15,460 nucleotides of DNA from Desulfobacteraceae bacterium (GTDB taxonomy: Bacteria > Desulfobacterota > Desulfobacteria > Desulfobacterales > Desulfobacteraceae). Under the pieces are notes generated by a model, which did not search any database, was not told the origin of the DNA, and saw only the letters and a list, made by a program, of their open reading frames with translations. Shown in pieces: positions 15,177 through 15,460 of this stretch. How positions within the stretch are numbered: the stretch's first letter is position 1; every line of letters begins with the position of its first letter. The position numbers and the translations under genes are program-made. The stretch is taken from assembly GCA_022712835.1 (NCBI GenBank), contig JAFLJU010000240.1, positions 1-15,460 of the forward strand, given 5' to 3'.

Positions 15177-15460
15177 TTAATCTTGCTTAGGTTTCCAGCG
15201 CGAGGTTCGACAATCCCCATTATACGATGTGCGCCTCCCAACAGGAAGTTTGCAGAAATCACAAATACCATCGTGATTGTGATCGGATGTCACACGGTCA
15301 TACTTGAAAACCTGCCAAAGAATATTTGGTCGAGATTTGCAATATAAGGTATGCCCCTGGCATGTTTTGGTGGTCTTACTGCCAGAGCCTGATCCTGATG
15401 TGCCACCGGGATTCATGCCGCTATAGGTCCTGTTTGGAAATGAAGGCGGGTTATTCTGGG
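15177..15460 (-). CDS. Cys/His-rich protein of unknown function, N-terminus beyond window
   Basis: The frame is open from the stop at 15177 to the right edge. An internal ATG at 15416 exists, but the codons before it (QNNPPSFPNRTYSG) read as protein, so the gene probably begins outside. The visible part has a Gly/Ser linker (GGTSGSGSGSK), then Cys residues in CQGHTLYC and DHNHDGICDFC, and a basic tail. DHNHDGICDFC resembles the D-x-N-x-D-G-x-C-D calcium-loop-like motifs of surface proteins; metal binding is plausible. It appears to be the first visible gene of the TPR/ankyrin operon. I do not recognise the family. Confidence 0.6.
   Translation of the reverse strand, partial: QNNPPSFPNRTYSGMNPGGTSGSGSGSKTTKTCQGHTLYCKSRPNILWQVFKYDRVTSDHNHDGICDFCKLPVGRRTSYNGDCRTSRWKPKQD

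Noticed and set aside
1..15460. tRNA, rRNA, CRISPR array, insertion sequence or prophage genes
   Set aside because: Both strands were scanned; no cloverleaf, regularly spaced repeats, transposase or integrase motifs were seen.

Overview
The window looks like a chromosomal segment of an anaerobic Gram-negative bacterium. My best guess is Desulfobacterota (Desulfobacteraceae-like), from the moderate-GC codon use, the DUF342/FapA protein with a GspE_N/MshEN-like N-terminus, the Tat-exported metallophosphoesterase, the EfpL-type factor and the chemoreceptor. This is inference; there is no rRNA or other phylogenetic marker.

Left part (1-4850): a minus-strand DUF342/FapA-like gene runs off the left edge. 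Divergent from it is an apparent operon on the plus strand: an XRE-cupin regulator, then the large and small subunits of a LeuCD-type hydro-lyase. After a 155-nt gap rich in complementary segments comes a small UPF0270 (YheU-like) gene. The regulator has a perfect 13-bp-arm inverted repeat over its own -10 element. No leuA or leuB is visible, so the hydro-lyase may act on another 2-hydroxy di- or tricarboxylate.

Middle part (4850-7200): a second, AT-rich XRE-cupin regulator (minus) is divergent from a PhzF-family gene (plus). Three copies of an AT-only palindromic motif lie between them. The PhzF gene converges, across a hairpin, with an EfpL/YeiP-type elongation factor P paralogue that keeps the loop-tip arginine.

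Middle-right (7200-11330): a Tat-exported metallophosphoesterase and a six-TM, HAMP-less methyl-accepting chemotaxis protein, both on the plus strand, separated by about 310 bases without a clear gene.

Right part (11330-15460), all minus strand: a Cys-rich protein entering from the right edge, a secreted TPR protein, a membrane-anchored ankyrin protein and a small exported protein lie head to tail. In the last two junctions the upstream stop codon overlaps the next gene's Shine-Dalgarno. The small gene has an excellent SD but an ATT codon where the start should be, plus two reading-frame breaks at A5 runs, so it is a pseudogene, is unusually decoded, or carries sequencing errors. Its last codons belong to a 43-bp sequence that recurs (40/43 identical) 1220 bp away. 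There it ends a second open stretch encoding the same TRLKWSGGSR tail, directly behind a zinc-ribbon membrane protein gene. This repeated tail is the least explained structure in the window.
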